Shown piece after piece: positions 4,394 through 6,922 of a stretch of DNA of 6,922 nucleotides. Numbering within the stretch: the first letter of the stretch is position 1; each line of letters starts with the position of its first letter. Below the pieces are notes generated by a model. It worked only from the letters and a program-made list of their open reading frames with translations, was not told the DNA's origin and did no database searches. The translations under genes and the position numbers were made by a program. The stretch lies in the NCBI GenBank assembly GCA_900549725.1, contig URPL01000046.1, positions 1 through 6,922 on the forward strand. The letters run 5' to 3'. This stretch comes from an uncultured Eubacteriales bacterium. Its GTDB lineage: Bacteria; Bacillota; Clostridia; Oscillospirales; CAG-272.

Positions 4394-6571
4394 ATGCCGA
4401 TCATTTACGACAGCGCCCGCAAAACCTTTCGGCTCGATACCAAAACCTCAAGCTATCTTATTCAGATCTACGATGAAAATTATATTCTCAATTTGTACTA
4501 CGGCGCAAAAATACCGGAGACATATATCGAGGACCGCACATGCGTTTTTCCGAATGCCTCGTTCAGCCCTGCAAACCCTTTTATCGGCGAGCACGGCTTT
4601 TCTCCCGATACCGCGCCGATGGAATACGGCACAAACGGTGCGGGTGATTTCAGAATTTCTGCGCTTGCCGTCAGAAACGAAAGCGGCGACAGCGTGACGG
4701 ATATTCGCTATACCGGCCACAAAATATATCAGGGAAAGCCAACAATCCCCGGGCAGCCGCAAACCTATGTCAACAATGAAAACGAAGCGCAAACCCTGGA
4801 ACTTTACGCAAAGGACAGCGTTACCGGGCTGAAAATCACGCTTTATTATACCGTTTTTGAAAACTACGGCGTTATGACCCGCCGCGTCCGCGCCGAGAAC
4901 GACGGCGACGGCATACTTGAGCTTGAAAGAATTTTCAGCCTTTGCCTGAATCTTCCCTCCATGGATTACGACCTCATCACCCTTTACGGCAGACACACGA
5001 AGGAACGCAACATCGAACGAAGAGCCCTCTCACACGGCGTGCAGGGGATTGAAAGCAAGCGCGGCGTATCGGGGCACTGCCAAAATCCGTTTGCCGCATT
5101 GGTTGAAAAAAACGCAAATGAAAACAGCGGTGAAGCTTACGGCTTTAATCTTGTTTATTCGGGGAATTTTTCGGCGCTGTGCGAATGTGATTTCAACAAC
5201 ACCACCCGCTTGCTGATGGGCATCAACCCGACCGATTTCGGCTGGAGATTGCATAAGGGCGAATACTTTGATACCCCGGAGGCGGTAATGGTCTATACCG
5301 AAAACGGGACCGGAGAAATGAGCCGCATTTTCCACCGGTTTTACAACAATAATCTGATTCGCGGCAAATATAAAACCGCAAAGCGCCCGCTGCTGATTAA
5401 CAGCTGGGAGGCGGCATATTTTAATTTTGACGACGAAAAGCTTGTGAACTTTGCAAAAGAGGCAAAAAAGCTCGGCATAGAAATGCTGGTTATGGACGAC
5501 GGCTGGTTCGCCAAGCGCAATCGCGACAACTGCTCTCTTGGCGACTGGTATGTGAATGAAGAAAAGCTCAAAGGCGGACTTTCTTCCCTCATAGAACGCA
5601 TCAACGCGGAAGGTCTGAAATTCGGTATTTGGTACGAGCCCGAGATGATCTCTCCGGATTCGGATCTGTTCCGCGCTCACCCCGATTGGCATGTTCATGT
5701 TGAAAGCAGAACGCCGATGATCGGCAGAAATCAATATGTTTTGGACGTTTCACGCGCAGATGTCCGCGAAAACATTTGGCAGCAAATGTATGAAGTGCTT
5801 TCGAACAATAAAATTGACTATGTAAAATGGGATTTTAACCGTAACATTTCGGACGCAGGCTCTGCCCTGCTGCTGCCGGAGCGCAAAAAAGAGTTCTTCC
5901 ACCGCTTTATTTTGGGCACCTACGAGCTCATGGATAAGCTGACCGAAACATTCCCGAATATTCTTTTTGAAAACTGTTCGGGCGGAGGCGGGCGCTTCGA
6001 TCCCGCCATGCTTTCCTATTCGCCGCAGATCTGGGCAAGCGATAATACCGATCCGATCGAGCGGCTGTATATTCAGTTCGGCACATCCATGTGCTATCCC
6101 GCCTCCGCCGTCGGCGCACATGTTTCCGCCTGCGGCAGAACGGGCTACAAAACAAAAGGGAATGTGGCGCTTTGGGGCACATTCGGATATGAGCTTGATC
6201 CGCTGAAACTGAGTGACAGCGACCGCGAAATAATCAAAGAACAAGTGAAGCTTTATCACAATACCTATGATTTAATCCGAAACGGCGACCTTTACAGGCT
6301 GGTTTCCCCGTTTGACAATCCGTACCGTGCGATTTGGGAAATCGTATCTGCGGATAAATCCCGCGCAATGATAACGATCGTTACCATGCGAGCGGACTAT
6401 CTTCCGCACACCATTATAAGGCTGAAAGGTCTCTGCGCCGAAAAATATTATAAAAACGAGGCTACTGGAAAAATCTATTCGGGCGCGCTGCTGATGAATG
6501 CCGGGCTTAACCTGACCTATATTGCAAACAACGATGGGGACAGCGAGATCATTTTCCTGCAGGCATTGTAA
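4394..6571 (+). CDS. aga: Alpha-galactosidase, glycoside hydrolase family 36
   Basis: The 725-residue enzyme removes terminal alpha-1,6-galactose from melibiose, raffinose and stachyose-type sugars by a retaining mechanism. Size and architecture match tetrameric bacterial GH36 enzymes such as Geobacillus AgaA (729 aa). There is an N-terminal beta-supersandwich (to about 330), a TIM barrel (about 330-650) and a C-terminal beta domain. Key sites are present: NSWEA with W338, DDGW with D368/D369, YVKWDFN with nucleophile D480, ENCSGGGGRFD with C528, and SDNTD with acid/base D550. The 70-residue gap between the two catalytic Asp equals that in AgaA. No signal peptide is seen, so it is cytoplasmic and needs sugar import by a transporter not in this window. 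AAGGAG precedes the ATG. No neighbouring sugar genes are present, so it stands alone between its promoter and the terminator at 6808. Confidence 0.97.
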   Translation: MPIIYDSARKTFRLDTKTSSYLIQIYDENYILNLYYGAKIPETYIEDRTCVFPNASFSPANPFIGEHGFSPDTAPMEYGTNGAGDFRISALAVRNESGDSVTDIRYTGHKIYQGKPTIPGQPQTYVNNENEAQTLELYAKDSVTGLKITLYYTVFENYGVMTRRVRAENDGDGILELERIFSLCLNLPSMDYDLITLYGRHTKERNIERRALSHGVQGIESKRGVSGHCQNPFAALVEKNANENSGEAYGFNLVYSGNFSALCECDFNNTTRLLMGINPTDFGWRLHKGEYFDTPEAVMVYTENGTGEMSRIFHRFYNNNLIRGKYKTAKRPLLINSWEAAYFNFDDEKLVNFAKEAKKLGIEMLVMDDGWFAKRNRDNCSLGDWYVNEEKLKGGLSSLIERINAEGLKFGIWYEPEMISPDSDLFRAHPDWHVHVESRTPMIGRNQYVLDVSRADVRENIWQQMYEVLSNNKIDYVKWDFNRNISDAGSALLLPERKKEFFHRFILGTYELMDKLTETFPNILFENCSGGGGRFDPAMLSYSPQIWASDNTDPIERLYIQFGTSMCYPASAVGAHVSACGRTGYKTKGNVALWGTFGYELDPLKLSDSDREIIKEQVKLYHNTYDLIRNGDLYRLVSPFDNPYRAIWEIVSADKSRAMITIVTMRADYLPHTIIRLKGLCAEKYYKNEATGKIYSGALLMNAGLNLTYIANNDGDSEIIFLQAL

Positions 6572-6801
6572 AAATGCGCTTGACTTATGCCCTTTTCAGC
6601 CTCAGCGAATTAAAACAGAAAGCTGAATTACCAAAGAAAAAGCGATAAACCCGGCTTTAAGAGCACGCAAAAGCGGGCAATAATATCGGCTTTGCCGCAC
6701 CATGCATAAATTAACGGGAAAAAGCTGCCACACTGTGAGCAACACTTCAATCTGTTGACAAAAAAACTCTCTTTTTCGATTTTTCTGCATTGAGCAATAA
6801 T
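6572..6801. other. Intergenic stretch after alpha-galactosidase
   Basis: I see no gene. A bulged 8-bp hairpin lies at 6650-6677 without a U tract on the plus strand. A lone TTGACA at 6755-6760 has no good -10 box 17 bases later. If an intact tRNA-Arg once stood to the right, this is simply the non-coding sequence beyond its terminator. Confidence 0.4.
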
Positions 6802-6846
6802 AAAAAGCGCCGAACCCCTTGAAAACAAAGGCTTTCGGCGTTTTTT
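6802..6846. terminator. Bidirectional terminator between alpha-galactosidase and tRNA-Arg remnant
   Basis: CGCCGAA (6808-6814) pairs with TTCGGCG (6834-6840), with a further short CCTT/AAGG pairing inside the loop. Flanking runs of A (6802-6806) and T (6841-6846) give U tracts on both strands. It starts one base after the CCA end of the tRNA-Arg fragment, like the tRNA-Ser terminator at the other edge. It can also end the alpha-galactosidase transcript. Confidence 0.78.
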
Positions 6847-6847
6847 G

Positions 6848-6892
6848 TGGCGTCCCTGCCCGGATTCGAACCGGGGGCGTTCCGCTTAGGAG
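6848..6892 (-). pseudogene. 3' half of tRNA-Arg (CCU): probable attachment site of an integrated element
   Basis: On the minus strand the sequence holds the anticodon loop CTCCTAA (anticodon CCU), stem strand GCGGA, variable loop ACGCC, T arm CCCGG-TTCGAAT-CCGGG, acceptor strand CAGGGAC, discriminator G and CCA. Every element fits a standard tRNA from position 32 to 76. The 5' side should read TCCGC before the loop and GTCCCTG at the start. It is instead an unrelated A/T-rich sequence (6893-6922). A tRNA gene cut exactly at the anticodon loop with its terminator kept is what integration of an element lying to the right would leave. An interrupting intron is the alternative. Confidence 0.8.
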
Positions 6893-6922
6893 TTCAAAAA
6901 ATCTCGTTTTTAACCGTGTACC

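Noticed and set aside
4448..6259. Long minus-strand open frames inside the alpha-galactosidase gene
   Set aside because: They are antisense shadows of a well-supported GH36 gene, with no ribosome binding sites or recognisable domains.
6650..6677. Hairpin with 8 bp and one bulge as terminator of alpha-galactosidase
   Set aside because: No U tract follows on the plus strand, and a much better terminator lies at 6808-6846.
6755..6783. TTGACA as the -35 box of a plus-strand promoter
   Set aside because: The hexamer 17 bases later is GATTTT, and the next thing downstream is a terminator, with no gene to express.
6893..6922. Group I intron interrupting tRNA-Arg(CCU) at the anticodon loop
   Set aside because: Such introns exist in some bacterial tRNAs, but only 30 bases are visible, with no intron core, and an integrase-bearing element with similar geometry sits at the other edge. 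It cannot be fully excluded from this window.
1..6922. CRISPR arrays, insertion-sequence transposases, rRNA genes, riboswitches
   Set aside because: No regular repeat-spacer pattern, transposase motif, rRNA segment or recognised riboswitch core was seen on either strand.

Overview
The window looks like chromosome of a low-to-mid GC Firmicute, probably a gut-type member of the Clostridia. The reasons are strong AGGAG-type ribosome binding sites, sigma-A-like promoters, Rho-independent terminators with long U tracts, tRNA genes that encode CCA, and the character of the proteins. This placement is inference from style, not a database match.

Left edge (1-575). The 3' end of a phage/ICE-type tyrosine recombinase gene runs toward an intact tRNA-Ser(CGA) on the minus strand. 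A bidirectional terminator lies between them. Farther right (575-615, minus) is the 5' half of a second, different tRNA-Ser. It runs from the acceptor stem exactly to the end of a CUCGAAA anticodon loop and then stops being a tRNA. The original tRNA promoter is still present upstream of it (677-705, minus). I read this as the right end of an integrated element that entered a host tRNA-Ser at the anticodon loop and brought a complete tRNA-Ser with the same anticodon.

Centre (827-4336). A TetR-family regulator (924-1550) has a near-consensus promoter with a dyad operator in its spacer. Eleven bases after it come about 35 codons of a membrane enzyme (isoprenylcysteine-methyltransferase-like), which run directly into a decayed GNAT acetyltransferase. 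This is a deletion or decay scar. An apparent operon follows: an intact GNAT acetyltransferase, a YoaP-like protein (GNAT-like fold plus C-terminal YoaP domain), and an unrecognised six-helix membrane protein. It is closed by a terminator at 4297-4334.

Right (4335-6571). A complete cytoplasmic GH36 alpha-galactosidase is transcribed alone from its own promoter. It has all the expected catalytic and galactose-binding residues. A bidirectional terminator closes it.

Right edge (6848-6892, minus). The 3' half of tRNA-Arg(CCU), from anticodon loop to CCA, remains, but its 5' half is replaced by unrelated sequence. This is the signature of an attachment site for a second element lying to the right.

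Overall the window is a roughly 6.2-kb stretch of ordinary host genes with two tRNA genes, each cut at the anticodon loop, on its flanks. The geometry fits two independent integrations pointing outward from this segment.
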